DNA from: Botryosphaeria dothidea | Lineage: Eukaryota; Ascomycota; Dothideomycetes; Botryosphaeriales; Botryosphaeriaceae | Length of the DNA stretch: 64,000 nucleotides | Assembly (NCBI GenBank): GCA_011503125.2 | Contig: WWBZ02000001.1 | Coordinates: 2,914,001-2,978,000, forward strand | Direction of reading: 5' to 3' | Shown: piece after piece, positions 1-10,774 of the stretch | How positions within the stretch are numbered: the stretch's first letter is position 1 | How the letters are laid out: each line of letters starts with the position of its first letter | Translations under genes and position numbers: made by a program | Notes under the pieces: model-generated | Seen by the model: only the letters and a program-made list of their open reading frames with translations | Databases searched by the model: none | What the model was told of the DNA's origin: nothing

Positions 1-1694
1 AGATGGGTGAGGCAGCGCGAAAAATCTCTCCCTCGGAGTCTCGCGCATGGCAAGAACATCAACGGGAAAGCCATCAAAAATTGCGCCGGTGAAGACCCCG
101 AAGGAGATTCATACTAAGCCACCTCCACGCTGTGCAATGCAGGGCAGCCCCAACGAGATAAGTATGAATATCTTGTTGCCACTGCAGCTCCAAGCGACGA
201 GCATGTATAAACATCTGGAGATAAAGTGGATTTTTGGAGAAGCTGATTGCGCTTGGTCGGGCAGTACCAGAACAAAGCATTTTTGTTATGTCTGTCCAAA
301 CCTGCCTTCTGAGTGAATCCTGTGGAACTACATCCACGGAAGCTACACATGAATAAATTCATTGGGACATCGTTTTAAGGCGCTTTATGTTTCTGTTTCT
401 TTCAATCTCTTCGGTTTCCTTCTAATTTAGGCGATGAAACTTCTCCTCACCTTGTCCGTTTGTTGCTATGATGTCTAGTAAAGTACCACTATAGATGCTC
501 GATGACATTCTCGAGGCTACAGCACTTTAACATTTTTTTTTCATTTTTTTCCAACACATGCAAAGTGTTTTCCTCTTTACCAATGCGATTGAATCATCAG
601 CAGGTATCCAGTGAGAATTCTTTGGACATCTTGGACATTTTGGAACACGAAGGACATAACGCGGCGGTTCTTCGATCGTCCATAGCGGCTGTGTGTCGAT
701 CTCAATAAACTTCCTGCATCTTTCGCGTGTCGTTTTTATGGATGACGGGAGATGGGCTGCATTCAAGCTCTTTCGAAGCCAGCCGTGTATCATTCGTTAT
801 CTCCATTGCTTTCCTTGCTCGATGGCTTCATATTACCGAAATAAGTCGTTGTGTCGTCTACTTCAATGCTGCTCTCCTTTTTGTCGCTGACCTGGCTGAG
901 TTCGGAATGATCTCTTTTTAGCTCAATGCTTTGAGAGATTTGTCTCCTCGTTATACCGTTTGCCTTGTCGACTTCTCTATTCCGAATAGAGTACCTTATT
1001 CTCTACCTTTCGTTTGCCTATGATTGCTTCCAGAAGGGAAACAGATTACTTCAGGGTAATCAACAAATAAAATAAATCTCCCAAAGACCTTATACTTAAC
1101 CTCCCACTCTACCACCCACTTAGATATTTTCGTATCGACCCTAAGATCTAGAGATTCAAGGTAGGTAGCAAACCTTTCGAACATATGATATCCGACTCTT
1201 GCACCGAAACATACTTCGACAGTAGCGGAGATCTTATCTCGTAACGAGAAAGTAAATTCTTCATGGATTGAGCGTATCTCTGTCGAATATTTCCTAGCCG
1301 GGTCGACGCAACCCCGGCGGATGAAGTGAGCAAATATGGAGTATCTATTACGGCTGTGTGTGTATGTGTGTGTGTCGTAGAAAGCAAAAGCCTACGGGTG
1401 TTCTAAAACTCTGAAAGGGCCTTCTAGTTGGCGAAGTTGCTCGAGCTTACGCGCATCAAGGTATTTGTCTGGTGGACCAAGAGGGAGATTACCGATACTC
1501 CTTCTTGGGTTGCATTGAGATGCTTTCGTGTACGATGGTAAAAGTTGGTCAAAGGTACAGAAGCAACGAAAGGTGAATAAGAGCGCGGGCCAACGGGCGC
1601 TGTTTGCCAAGGCACCAAGTTTCGCTTAACGGCAGCTTGTCGGCAAAATTTATTTGTAGTATATATTTTATAATATTTTCTTTTTCACCTACAA
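1..1694. other. Gene-poor left edge
   Basis: No convincing complete gene is seen before the tRNA. The region is AT-rich with short unrelated open frames. It holds a possible zinc-finger remnant near its start (listed separately) and a short TG-rich microsatellite at about 1354-1375. A gene continuing off the left edge cannot be excluded. Confidence 0.5.
74..362 (-). pseudogene. Possible decayed C2H2 zinc-finger fragment
   Basis: Reading leftwards from an ATG at 362, the frame gives CSFRGC, then GFTQKAGLDRH, then FWYCP. This is the spacing of a fungal C2H2 finger (C-x4-C-x12-H) followed by the start of a second finger, but the second histidine is missing. The second finger does not continue in this frame. 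A neighbouring frame carries FSKNPLYLQ followed by an Arg-rich stretch, which could be its continuation after a frameshift. I read it as a relic of a DNA-binding protein gene. The frame is short, so chance resemblance is possible. Confidence 0.25.
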
Positions 1695-1797
1695 GCCTCC
1701 CTGGCGCAATGGCAGCGCGTTGGACTTCTACTCGAATAATACGGGTTTCGTTGAACGTGTAATCCAAAGGTTGCGGGTTCGAGTCCCGCGGGAGGTG
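1695..1797 (+). tRNA. tRNA-Arg (anticodon UCU), with intron
   Basis: A complete cloverleaf can be folded. The acceptor stem GCCTCCC pairs with GGGAGGT (first pair G-U) and the discriminator is G. The D arm contains AATGGCA. The anticodon stem TTGGA/TCCAA encloses the loop CTTCTAA, and the T arm has GGTTCGAGTCC. The anticodon TCT reads AGA arginine codons. A 31-bp intron (1731-1761) sits one base 3' of the anticodon, the standard position for nuclear tRNA introns removed by the Sen endonuclease. A and B box promoters lie inside the gene. Poly-T tracts nearby could end Pol III transcription. Confidence 0.93.
1731..1761 (+). other. tRNA-Arg intron
   Basis: This 31-bp insertion separates position 37 (A) from position 38 (A) of the anticodon loop. 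Removing it restores a 7-nt loop and a 5-bp stem, which fixes its limits. Confidence 0.85.
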
Positions 1798-2782
1798 CGT
1801 ATTCATTTTAGTCTTGTTTTTGCATTTCTGAATACAAAGTCAGATATAGAAACGAGCATCGTTGTAATTAGTATCTAAAAGTAAGGGCTAGTTGGTAACA
1901 GCAAAGTCTTCACTATCTGGATAAAACCGAGATAACGTCATCAGATACGCTGAGAAAAGAGCACGACAGGACTTCGTTGCCAGATATTACGCTCTACTCA
2001 CATCTTTCTTTGGTCTGGGCTGCTTTTCTGCTAGGACATCACTCACGTTTTGTTTACTTTCAGTAAGGACCTGTTCACTTCCCGTTGCGAACAGCTCTCG
2101 CTCCTGCTATTCTAAACTGTGCAGGCGAGGAGACTCCAGCATCCGCAAGTGGCTGTGGTCTCCTGCGATGCAACTGACCTTGCGCGATAAGTCGCAACCG
2201 CGGCAGCGTCCAACGGCAAGCGCAAGTGCATCTGCTGGGTTGAAGCATTCATCCGGATCAATTAGTAGCTGTAAGTGTATTACGTTTGCGTCCGGATGAA
2301 TGCTTCGACTCCCCACGAAGATCTACTACTTCGTTCCCGCTAATCGTCGCATACAATACCCGCCAACTCCCTCCGCTTCCAGCCTTTCAGTCCAGGGAAC
2401 AGCGACGCCGGCGCCTTCGGCTTGAGGAGCAATTGCCTTGGACCACTCTTCACAACACTGACGAATGAGCAGGCATACACGCCAACGGCCAATGCACTTT
2501 CACGTACACCTCCGATAACATCACCCGCTAGTACCGTGATGTTCTGGTTTTCAGCCGGCCGCACAACGCTCGCCAACGCATCTGCGAAGCCACCTCTGTT
2601 CTATCCATTCACATGAGTTTGAAGCAATAAACTGGAAATAAATGTTCTTGAACTTCAGGGGATTCGAATCTGGACCGTGGTATCCTTATTCGGACTCACC
2701 ATATTACGAGGTAGTGGGTAGTCTATCATCACGCGTTCTCCCAAAAAAGTAGGAAAGATATACTGAGATGGGTGCTCAAACA
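1798..2782. other. Intergenic region with a repeat copy
   Basis: No gene is supported. The stretch contains the perfect hairpin copy of the dispersed repeat (2242-2306) and a weak tRNA-like string near 2650-2715 that I rejected. The right part is the 3' flank of the kelch gene, which ends at 2783. Confidence 0.5.
2242..2306. repeat. Dispersed repeat copy 1: perfect 16-bp inverted repeat
   Basis: GAAGCATTCATCCGGA at 2242-2257 is repeated as its exact reverse complement at 2291-2306, around a 33-nt spacer. The same arms, more or less damaged, recur near 16.85, 29.05, 39.0, 39.7 and 40.8 kb, so this is one member of a dispersed family. It could be a terminal hairpin of a small non-autonomous mobile element. 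No target-site duplication or transposase was seen. Confidence 0.75.
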
Positions 2783-4528
2783 TCATCGATCTTCTCTACT
2801 TGTTGGAAGCTCAACAGGTTTCCCATGCCAACCTTGTTCTCCTGCCGACAACTCCGCACTATTGTACCAGCCCCCAGGCAGTTCAGTTCTGTCATGAAAC
2901 TTCGTCGGCAACTCAGTCCTTGCGGTATGTCCATGGAGTTCGACTGTTGACTCGGCATCCAACTCATCGCTGAAACCAACAGTCGCCGGAGGATATTCCT
3001 GTCTTCTCCGACGACACCAGAAGAATATTGCAAAGCCGATCGATGCAAGTGCAGCAATACCGCCGACGACCCCTCCCACAATTGCGCCAGTTTTTGACTT
3101 CGGTGACGCAGCGTCGTTTCTTGATAAGCCTGCAGCGGAAGACGCCGCAGTGTTTGGCGTGGTCGTGGCGCCTGCGGAAGATGAAGTTGAAGAATTCGTA
3201 CTTTTTGTCCTGGAGAACAAGGCTTTGACGGTATTTGATGACCAATCTGGTTCCCCGCTGCTATTGTCGGCATACCATGCCTTCACCACCTGCGGAGAAC
3301 TGTATGCTCCGGCACCGGCGTCGTATCCATCACTCCATTCCATGGCCGTCATGTCAAAGATACCCAGTCCCTGTGTCCACGGATCAGGATTCTCCCATCG
3401 ATACGTGTTGTTATTGTTGTCTTGGCCACCGATGACTAGGACTTGCCTTCCGCTTCCCACAGGATAACATGTCAAGCCCACCCGCGGCGAAGAATTTGTC
3501 GGCCCCTTGAACCAGTGGAAAGCTGGCAACGAAAGGATGTACGAATAATTATGCGTGACGCCCGTTGCCACAGTCCAACAGCCAAAGATGAAGAGTTCTG
3601 TGGAATTCTCACCTTTCGCGGCCGCCATGCAGAACTCATCCCGGGTGCTCGGTGCCTCACCAGTCGTGGTTTGCGAGTACCACGACTGATTGTCGGTATC
3701 GTATATTGTGACACTGCTGAAGTCCATGTAGCCGCGCTCGTTCGATATGGATTCGTGGGTTCCGCTCTCGCCGCCCAGCAGCACGAGCAGCCCGCCGTCG
3801 TTGCCGAAGGGGACAGCAGTGGCTTTCCCCCGCATGCCCGTGCCATACTGGTTCCAGCCAGAGGAAGAAGCGTTGCTCCAGGTTTCCGATGAGAATTTGT
3901 ACGAAACGACGCCAGGTACGGGAATTGCGTCGGATCCACTGAAGTTCACGTCGTCAGTGCCCTCCATGGCATACCCGCCGACGTAATATCCGACCCTGTC
4001 AACGACCGCGCTGTATTCGCCAACGGGCCTGGTGAGTTTCTTGAACTCCGAATCCGACTCCGATATGGACTGACGTGCCCAGCTCCCGCCGCCTTTCCCG
4101 TCGGCCGTAAATTTCCAAAGGCTCTTTTCGGAGACGGCGTATCCAGACGGCGCGCTTCCGGACCATGAATAGAATGAGCTGGAGCTTTCGTCCGGCCAGT
4201 ACTGTGGTTGGAAAAAGACGGGTGAGTTGCCCTTGTCGATCTCGGTGATGTTGACGGCTTTGTTGGTCCATGAGGTGCGCATGTTGATGGCGAGGGTCTT
4301 TGTGTTCGGGAAAGGGCCCCCGACTTGGCCATCCACATATTTTGAATACAAGCCGCCATCTATGTAGATGAAGTCACCGACAGCGACGGAGCCATGGTTA
4401 TTTCGCCGGATAAAGTCCGCAGCGTCGGGGACCTGGGCATGGACGAGGGATGACGCAGTGAGAATGAGGAGAAACGCGGCATCGGATATACGCCGAGCGA
4501 GACTTGGACCTGCCTGGGAAAATAGCAT
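2783..4528 (-). CDS. Kelch-repeat membrane protein 1
   Basis: Single-exon gene for 581 residues. The first ATG of the frame (4526-4528) opens a signal peptide with the hydrophobic core AAFLLILTASSLVHA. The ectodomain of about 440 residues shows kelch-type blades, with repeated GG pairs followed by Tyr/Trp, such as GYYVGGY, LLVLLGGESG and VLVIGGQ, and many N-glycosylation sequons. One transmembrane helix starts with TGAIVGGVVGG and ends in FFWC-RRRR at about residues 480-505. A 76-residue tail repeats short ELP/ELS units (RTELP, AELSA, VELP). The inferred role is a surface protein with a beta-propeller ectodomain; no ligand is known. It resembles the kelch gene at 11.6-14.1 kb, including the TGAIVGGVVGG helix start, but has no introns. 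It is transcribed away from the coiled-coil gene at 5.4 kb. Confidence 0.85.
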   Translation of the reverse strand: MLFSQAGPSLARRISDAAFLLILTASSLVHAQVPDAADFIRRNNHGSVAVGDFIYIDGGLYSKYVDGQVGGPFPNTKTLAINMRTSWTNKAVNITEIDKGNSPVFFQPQYWPDESSSSFYSWSGSAPSGYAVSEKSLWKFTADGKGGGSWARQSISESDSEFKKLTRPVGEYSAVVDRVGYYVGGYAMEGTDDVNFSGSDAIPVPGVVSYKFSSETWSNASSSGWNQYGTGMRGKATAVPFGNDGGLLVLLGGESGTHESISNERGYMDFSSVTIYDTDNQSWYSQTTTGEAPSTRDEFCMAAAKGENSTELFIFGCWTVATGVTHNYSYILSLPAFHWFKGPTNSSPRVGLTCYPVGSGRQVLVIGGQDNNNNTYRWENPDPWTQGLGIFDMTAMEWSDGYDAGAGAYSSPQVVKAWYADNSSGEPDWSSNTVKALFSRTKSTNSSTSSSAGATTTPNTAASSAAGLSRNDAASPKSKTGAIVGGVVGGIAALASIGFAIFFWCRRRRQEYPPATVGFSDELDAESTVELHGHTARTELPTKFHDRTELPGGWYNSAELSAGEQGWHGKPVELPTSREDR

Positions 4529-5431
4529 TGGATGCAACGTAAAGAAAAAGGGACGATGTTAGCTTACAAGCCCGCGTGTGGTTGTGTGTGCTATTTACGT
4601 CGTTCTGCTGCGCCGCAACGCCCCAGTTCCACCCAAGTTCTTGGGACGCAGCGCCTAAGGTGTCGGCGGTTAGCTACGCACATCGCAGGCCCGTATTGGT
4701 CCGTCACAGTTCTGGCTGGGGTGTTCAGCGGCAGGAGTGACAGTCGACTGCCGATTAATGGTGTCGGGGGACTCTGCGAAAAGCGCCTGGAGATAAGAAT
4801 GTCTGAGTTCTGAATTGGTCCGTTTCCGGAGATGAGCAGCAGGCAAGCAGAACGGCGAATATGTTTCTAGACGCATGCCTGGTAGTTCATATTGCAACTG
4901 TAGTCTTGAATACTGCAAGGCTTCTTGTCTTCAGGTCAAACGGGATGAGACTCGTGGGTCCAAGTGCGAATGGTTTATTGAGCGAGCCGCCCAGTCTGTG
5001 TCTCACTGAAAACTCGGGACGCCAGGTGCGACAGTTTCAGAAGGCGGCTCGATCGAACAAAGAAGGCCGGCAGTATATGTGCTGCATGTGAAGGTCTTCA
5101 CACCCGTTGTTCGCAGCCCCACTTGCTCTTTCCCGTCGGTGTTGGCCGGCCAACCAGCGTGTCCCCATCCGCTTTTGCGCGCCGAAAACACGACCCGTCG
5201 CACCTCCATCCTCCTTCTAGAACCCGCGTCACGCTTCACTTTCCGTTCGAGTAAGTCCCCATTGCCTGTATCACCCCAGCAAACTCGACTGACACCCAAC
5301 GTGTAGCCGAGCTTGTTTCCTTCTCCACTTCACTCTTGTACTTTATCAACCTTTCTTTCTTCGCTTCCACCTGTCCTTATCTGCCAAGCCTATCTTCTTC
5401 CAACCTTCTTCCATTGGAGCCCGGCTTCGTC
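4529..5431. other. Divergent promoter region
   Basis: About 0.9 kb between two genes transcribed away from each other. The right half becomes C/T-rich just before the coiled-coil gene, typical of fungal core promoters and 5' leaders. No gene is supported. Confidence 0.5.
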
Positions 5432-6400
5432 ATGCTCCGCTTCCTCACCTCCGGTCTCCGCGAGGACCCGCAACCCCAGCTGCCAGACCCTACCCAGCAG
5501 CAACAGCAAATCAACCCATGTCCGGAGCCCCCGCGCAGCCCTCGCCTCCAAGTCGAGCACGCCCGGCGTCTCGAAGAGGAGATCGCCATCCTGCGCGTCG
5601 ACCTGGCCGACACGCGGCAGAGCTACGAGCACAAGCTGGCCGACCAGCACGGGAAGCTCGCCGCGCAGCTGGCCTCCCAACGGGAGAAGTACGAGTCCAA
5701 GACCGCCCGCCTGGAGGCCCGCAACAAGTGGCTCGAGGACACGGTCCAGCAGCTGGCGACGGAGAAGGCGTGGCTGGCCAGGCGCAACGATGCGCTCGAG
5801 CGGACGGAGAAGGCGCTGGATGCGCGGATTGGCGGCTTGGAGGAGGAGGTGTTCGAGCTCAAGGACGAGAATGCGGCGCTGCGGCAGGAGAATGCCGATT
5901 ATCGGGTGGACTTTGATGAGGTGGTGGGCGAGGTGGCGGCGCTGCAGAAGGCGGCGTCGGCAATGGCGGAGAGGGCCCACAAGGCGTTGACGCGGCCGAA
6001 GGCGAAGGAGGGGAGGAAGGAAGACGATGCGAAGAGGACGCCGGGGGGGAAGAGGATCGAGGCACCGAATGCGGATCTGTCGGGTGAGACGCTGACGAGG
6101 ACAGCGCCGAGGGAGGCGGAGGGAAATGAAGGGGAGAGGAGGGGTAGGCCGTCGACGAACTCGCGGGCTAGTGGTGTGGACCCGAGATCTTTGGAGGCGC
6201 TGCAGACGCTGGGCCCTTCGAGGAATGTGAGTCCAAGTCCGACTCCAGACAGTAGACGCCAGAGGCGACTTGGTGGAGGCGGAGTTTGTGCGGGCGGTGG
6301 CTCAACAGTGGCAGATGCAGCGTCCGAGAACGTCACGGTGCGCACGTCCAGAAAGCGGCAGCGGACCGAGTCTGATACGGAGTCTGGATTAACGGCGTGA
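5432..6400 (+). CDS. Coiled-coil protein of unknown function
   Basis: 322 residues, single exon, starting at the ATG after GGCTTCGT. The N-terminus is short and Pro/Gln-rich (a QQQQQ run). Residues of about 40-190 form a long heptad-rich coiled coil full of Leu, Glu, Lys and Arg (for example LEEEIAILRVDLADTR and LEEEVFELKDENAALR). The C-terminal 130 residues are charged and disordered, with a basic KRQR near the end. This looks like a structural or scaffold protein, possibly nuclear. I do not recognise a family. The coding sequence is much more GC-rich than its flanks, which explains the long shadow frames on both strands. An upstream non-ATG extension of the frame exists, but I see no reason to use it. 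Confidence 0.7.
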   Translation: MLRFLTSGLREDPQPQLPDPTQQQQQINPCPEPPRSPRLQVEHARRLEEEIAILRVDLADTRQSYEHKLADQHGKLAAQLASQREKYESKTARLEARNKWLEDTVQQLATEKAWLARRNDALERTEKALDARIGGLEEEVFELKDENAALRQENADYRVDFDEVVGEVAALQKAASAMAERAHKALTRPKAKEGRKEDDAKRTPGGKRIEAPNADLSGETLTRTAPREAEGNEGERRGRPSTNSRASGVDPRSLEALQTLGPSRNVSPSPTPDSRRQRRLGGGGVCAGGGSTVADAASENVTVRTSRKRQRTESDTESGLTA

Positions 6401-8275
6401 AAAAGAAGAGGACGAAAATGACGGTGGTGGCGATCATACTTTCCCAGCCTGTGTTTCTCATCTTGGTTGGCGTACTGGAAGAGAAGGACGGTCTTTGGTT
6501 TGCATTTTGGTAGAGGACGGTGTTCTGGCGGTATTCGTTAATCACCATTGTGCATTGGACAAGGCGCTTGCTTCGTGATATGTTTAAAGCTTGCATGCAT
6601 GTATATTAGCAGAAGGACTCAAAGAGCAGTGTGTGAAGCGCGTAGGTAGTCAAATGACGCAGTAAATGCGGTAAACCGAAGCAAACCCCACAAAGACGCA
6701 GCAGATAAAGATTCTCTGTTCCAGCAAAAATGATGAACACCAGCGAAGTGACACGATAACAGGTGGCGTAAACGTTTGCGGGCGCGTGAACGTATGATAC
6801 GAGTAAGTGACTGGTACAAGCACGCGGCGAGTCAACACCATGAGTGACGAGGGAGGGTAAGTCAAGGCAGTCACTTGAAGGATCAGCAAGACTGGTCAAG
6901 ACACCAAGCTCTTCCTCGATAGCCCGCTCATGGCAAACCATTCAACGAAAAGCAGCCTCAGAAAACCTCTTCACTGGCTAACTTTTGGGGAAAAAAATCC
7001 GAAGAGAAAAAACCCTCACCACACGAGCTCATTGCAAGACCCGATTGCGCTCGTGCGGCTTTGTCGACAATGACCAAATTAGACCCTGGCTCCCGACGCC
7101 TCCCTGAGGTGCCTCCAGAAAAGACAGAGCGCTTGATTGACCCTAGGGCGCGCGGCTCCATTTGACCGAAGGAGTTCGCTCGGAAAGAGTCCCTCGTTAC
7201 CCTCCGAATGGGGGATCCAGGGAAGGTCTAATCCCCTATGCCTTTGGCAAAGAAGATGGGTGAAGAAGAAAAAAGAGGTCTTCGGGGTGGGGGGTGGGGA
7301 GGTTTATATAGGCTGGCAGCAGGCAAGATTGTTGATGAGGCAGCACGAGGACAGCTTGCAGGGTTTCTTTCAGCTAAGCCCAAAAGAGTAGCTCTGCGGG
7401 CTGATCACTGCGCAGAAGGGGTTAGAGTCTGTTCGAAACGGCAGGCACGGCGTCATCGGTGCGCGCGCGGGTGGCTGTACAGTGAATGACAGCACTTCGC
7501 ACGCTCGCTTAACTGACTAAGCTTGTTTCGGGCGGCTGCGATATCAGCTGGCGGTTTTCTGCGTCACTGTCCGCGGTGGTTTGCAGGTGCTGGTCCTTGT
7601 TGACACGAGCGTGGATGCCACCTTCAGCTTTGAGACTGCGTTCGGTGGGCATCGGTGGCTCTTCTAAAGTCTCATCTGCCAGGAAATGTCGTGATAGTCC
7701 AAAGAAAGCAAACTCGAACGGCGGTTGAAACGCTCGCCCCTTTCCGGAAGAGTGGCTTCCCAGATGCACCATCTAAGTTGAAACGACGATGGCGGCTTCG
7801 GGGGGGGGGGTCTCCGTTATACACAGTTAAAAGCCTAGCTGATCAGGAGACTCAGTTCAAGCATTTCAGTGTATTTGCACCTCTACAAATGCAACTTCGA
7901 ATACAGCGGGGTCCATCTTTCTTTAGGACCCTCACCGCTTTCCACTACGCTGCCCGACAGTATCCGTACACTCCATATACAAGCATATTACACAAGACAC
8001 GCCTCCAATGATCGTGAGGAAAAGGACGCAAGATTGAAATACGACAAATAGCCGACCTCTTGAACTCCGTGTTTTGCCGCCCAACCGATGCAAATGCATG
8101 AGATGCACGCAGTCCAAAAAAAAATAATCCTCTCAAGTATGCAAACAATGCCGTCCCTTGTCAATCCTCCCCGTCAATCCCATCATCTTTCGTATTTAGT
8201 AGTTCATTGATATCCTCCGCTCAAATTCTCCTCTCCTTCATCCTCGGATCATGCCTTGTATTCCGTTGAAGGTAT
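6401..8275. other. Convergent intergenic region
   Basis: 1.9 kb between the 3' ends of two facing genes. Only short, unconserved-looking frames are present. It includes a run of ten G around 7800-7810. The parts next to each gene should hold the two 3' untranslated regions and poly(A) signals. Confidence 0.45.
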
Positions 8276-10774
8276 CTAGCATGACTGCACACCTCCTTCA
8301 GCCTTCATCATCTTTGTGGCTGCCTGCACCAAGCTGACGCCGAGGACACAGCAACCAAATACCACGCACACCATTGCGCAGATGCGTTCAGTTCGGCCGG
8401 ACTTCTTTTTCGAGAGCTTGAGAAAGCAAAGAGGCGGGAGAATGTATGCGAGTGCACAAGCAGATGTTGCCTAAACGAGGTCATTATCAGTACGGGAAAT
8501 TCATAATCATGAAAGAGATTAGGAGAGAGGTCCATGTGTAGCTTCGGCGCAAATGACTTACCCCGATCAACTCAAACACAGCTCCCAAATCGCAGGTCAT
8601 CAGACTCAGGCCCATCGCGCTGGTCACTAACGTAGTCGTGAAAATAAGATGCCGGCTTGGATCCCATGAGTCGCCGGGAAAGTAGTAGTTCTCCATGACT
8701 TCGCGACAGACAAACGCTTCAAGTGGTAGTGTTGACAACATGTTGAGCCCGAAGCACAGGCGCGCGATGTTGACCATGATGTTGTTCGTTGGGAAGTTGT
8801 TGAGTACATTCCCCTGCGTCATGTCGCCGAAGGTCAGGTATCCGGCGAGCGCCATGAGCATACAAGCAACCATTGAAATGGTGGTGCTAAAGTGTGTGAC
8901 CTTGGCGAAGCGGTCGAGCGTCGGCTTCTTTAGCGAGCCGTAGATGAGGAGGGAATTGTGGTCTGTAAAAATCAGCAATGCGGTCTTGATGAACTTTGCT
9001 TCCAGTTCTCAGGTGTGCTTACGGCAAACAAATGCTAAGTATTTGTTAGCAGAGGACAACTCATATTTCAAGGATCATATAATTACCAAATGATATAACG
9101 CCAACCGCCTGGAAAACGCCGTCATTGATGATTAAGCTTCCCGAAATCTTGCCTTTCATGTTTTGAGGAACCGTGGGACCTTGGGTTAGAACCGTAATAA
9201 GGATGATGAGCATGCTAATGAGTGCCAAAGTAGACGCTTTTGCCAGCTAATAAGTGTTAACATCTCCCTAATGCGACGAATCTACAGGTTCTTACCTTGG
9301 CAATATCTCTATATAACGAAAGAGGGTAGGAAATACCCAGAATGAAGAAAACGATGACAGCTCGTCTATCTGTGAGCAGCCATAGGAACGGGGTATCGGG
9401 CAACGAAGGGAATAGGGCCTCGAAGACGTGCGGAATCGTATCGCCCACGATGATGCAGAATGCTATCATGCCTCCAAAAGCACTGCAAAAGTTTTGTCAG
9501 CACATTTGCTCCAGAACCAGGGGTAAACCGGTGTTTTTTCCCCATCCGTTGTTCCACTCACAAAGCCCATTGTGCAACGCTTATAGCTATCAAGCCTGAA
9601 TTTCCAAAGCAATGCTGCACTGTTGCCTGGAAGGAATTCGCACCGCTGAGTTTCGAATTTACGACAATGAGGCGGATGGTCCAGTCGACGGTGATGGTAA
9701 GGACCAGGAGGAGGATGATGCCTGTTAATAGGCCTGCTTGTTTGAAAGCATACGGTTGACCAATGATACCAGCGCCACTGCGAGATCCTCACGTTAGACC
9801 CAATGGTGCATTCCAAGCTCGGACTTAGAGCCCAAGGCATACGCGTGAAACCCCTGCATGGGGTGTAACATCGAGAAAAATGGCAAAAAATTCTCCGTAA
9901 TTGACCCAGGAACGAGGGAGTTAGGGAAGATCCGCACGTACATTATACTGTTGGCCATATTCATGAACGCACTCCTCAGACCGCTCTTCGGCCTCGCGCT
10001 CTCTAGCAAGTCTTCTGGGCTGAATCCCACGTCCGAATTCGCCACAGTCACACTCGGTGCCTCGATGTCTGTCAAGAGCGGAAGCCTCTGTTCTCGCCCT
10101 CTCCCGTTTCTCCTTCCACCGCCTCGTCTCCCCCTCCCTCTGCCTCCCGCCGCGCCATTCGACAAGAAGTCCTCCTCATCCGCCCAGGCGCGATCATCGC
10201 CGTCCTCGCCGTCCTCGTCGCTGTCGCCGGCCAGCGGCATGCGCGTGGCGTACGGATGCTGCCGCGGGGCGCCGCCATTCGCTCCGTTCTCGCCGCTCGG
10301 CCGCGTGCTCTCGCTGCTGCGGTAGTGCTCCTCGAGCGGTATCAGCTCGGCCTCCTCGTCGAACCGCACGCGGTTCGGCGTCCGCGGCGTGCCGTCGGGG
10401 CGCGGCTGCGCGAAGCTCGACTGGCGACGCGGCAGCGCGGGCTTGCCGTTGGTGCCGAGGGCGGGCGAGGGCGAGGCTCCGGAGGCGGGCGAGGCGGAGG
10501 CGGAGCGCGGAGCGGAGGTGGGAGGAGGAACGGGCGTGGACGAGGGCGAGCCGGAGACGGGGGAGCCGCTCTCGGGCGAGGAGGTGAAGGGCGAGTCGTA
10601 GGGGCTCTGGGTGGTGATGCCTAGGTGGGCGGCATGGCGGTGGACGAAGGCGGAGGGTAGCTGCGGCGGGCCGTTGCGGTGCTGCGGCTGCTGCTCGAGC
10701 TCGAGCTCCTGGTGTTCGGCGTTGCCCAGCAGTCCGAGGACCTCGTCGGCGTCGTTGGCGTCGGAGCGAGGCAT
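8276..10774 (-). CDS. Vacuolar-type amino-acid transporter (AVT / SLC38 family)
   Basis: Seven exons: 10774-9942, 9777-9562, 9482-9296, 9246-9087, 9034-9023, 8962-8562 and 8470-8276, giving 667 residues. All junctions are GT-AG and keep the frame. About 278 N-terminal residues are disordered, Pro/Ser/Ala-rich and acidic. The amino-acid/auxin permease domain follows, starting at RSAFMNMANSI and running through GAGIIGQPYAFKQAG, FAFGGMIAFCIIVGD, CHHNSLLIYGSL and LGAVFELIGATSA, with about eleven membrane spans. These are hallmarks of the APC-superfamily branch that includes yeast Avt2 and animal SLC38. It probably moves neutral amino acids across the vacuolar or another internal membrane; the substrate is not readable from sequence. 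Exon 5 is only 12 nt and supplies AFVC before the HHNSLLIY motif, so it is needed. The first intron (164 bp) is the longest and least certain. Confidence 0.9.
9023..9034 (-). other. 12-nt microexon of the amino-acid transporter
   Basis: On the minus strand, CATTTGTTTGCC lies between ...CTTAG and GTAAGC. With flanking exons it encodes AFVC in the conserved string ISFAFVCHHNSLL. Skipping it would keep the frame but delete four conserved residues. Flanking introns are 52 and 60 bp. Confidence 0.85.

Noticed and set aside
2645..2720. tRNA-like string on the minus strand (GATTCGAATCCCC after ATGGTGAGTCC)
   Set aside because: The T-loop is recognisable, but the T stem and acceptor stem do not pair, and no anticodon arm can be folded.
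5390..5980. 196-codon minus-strand frame and other frames inside the coiled-coil gene
   Set aside because: High-GC shadows of the plus-strand coiled-coil gene, with no domain.
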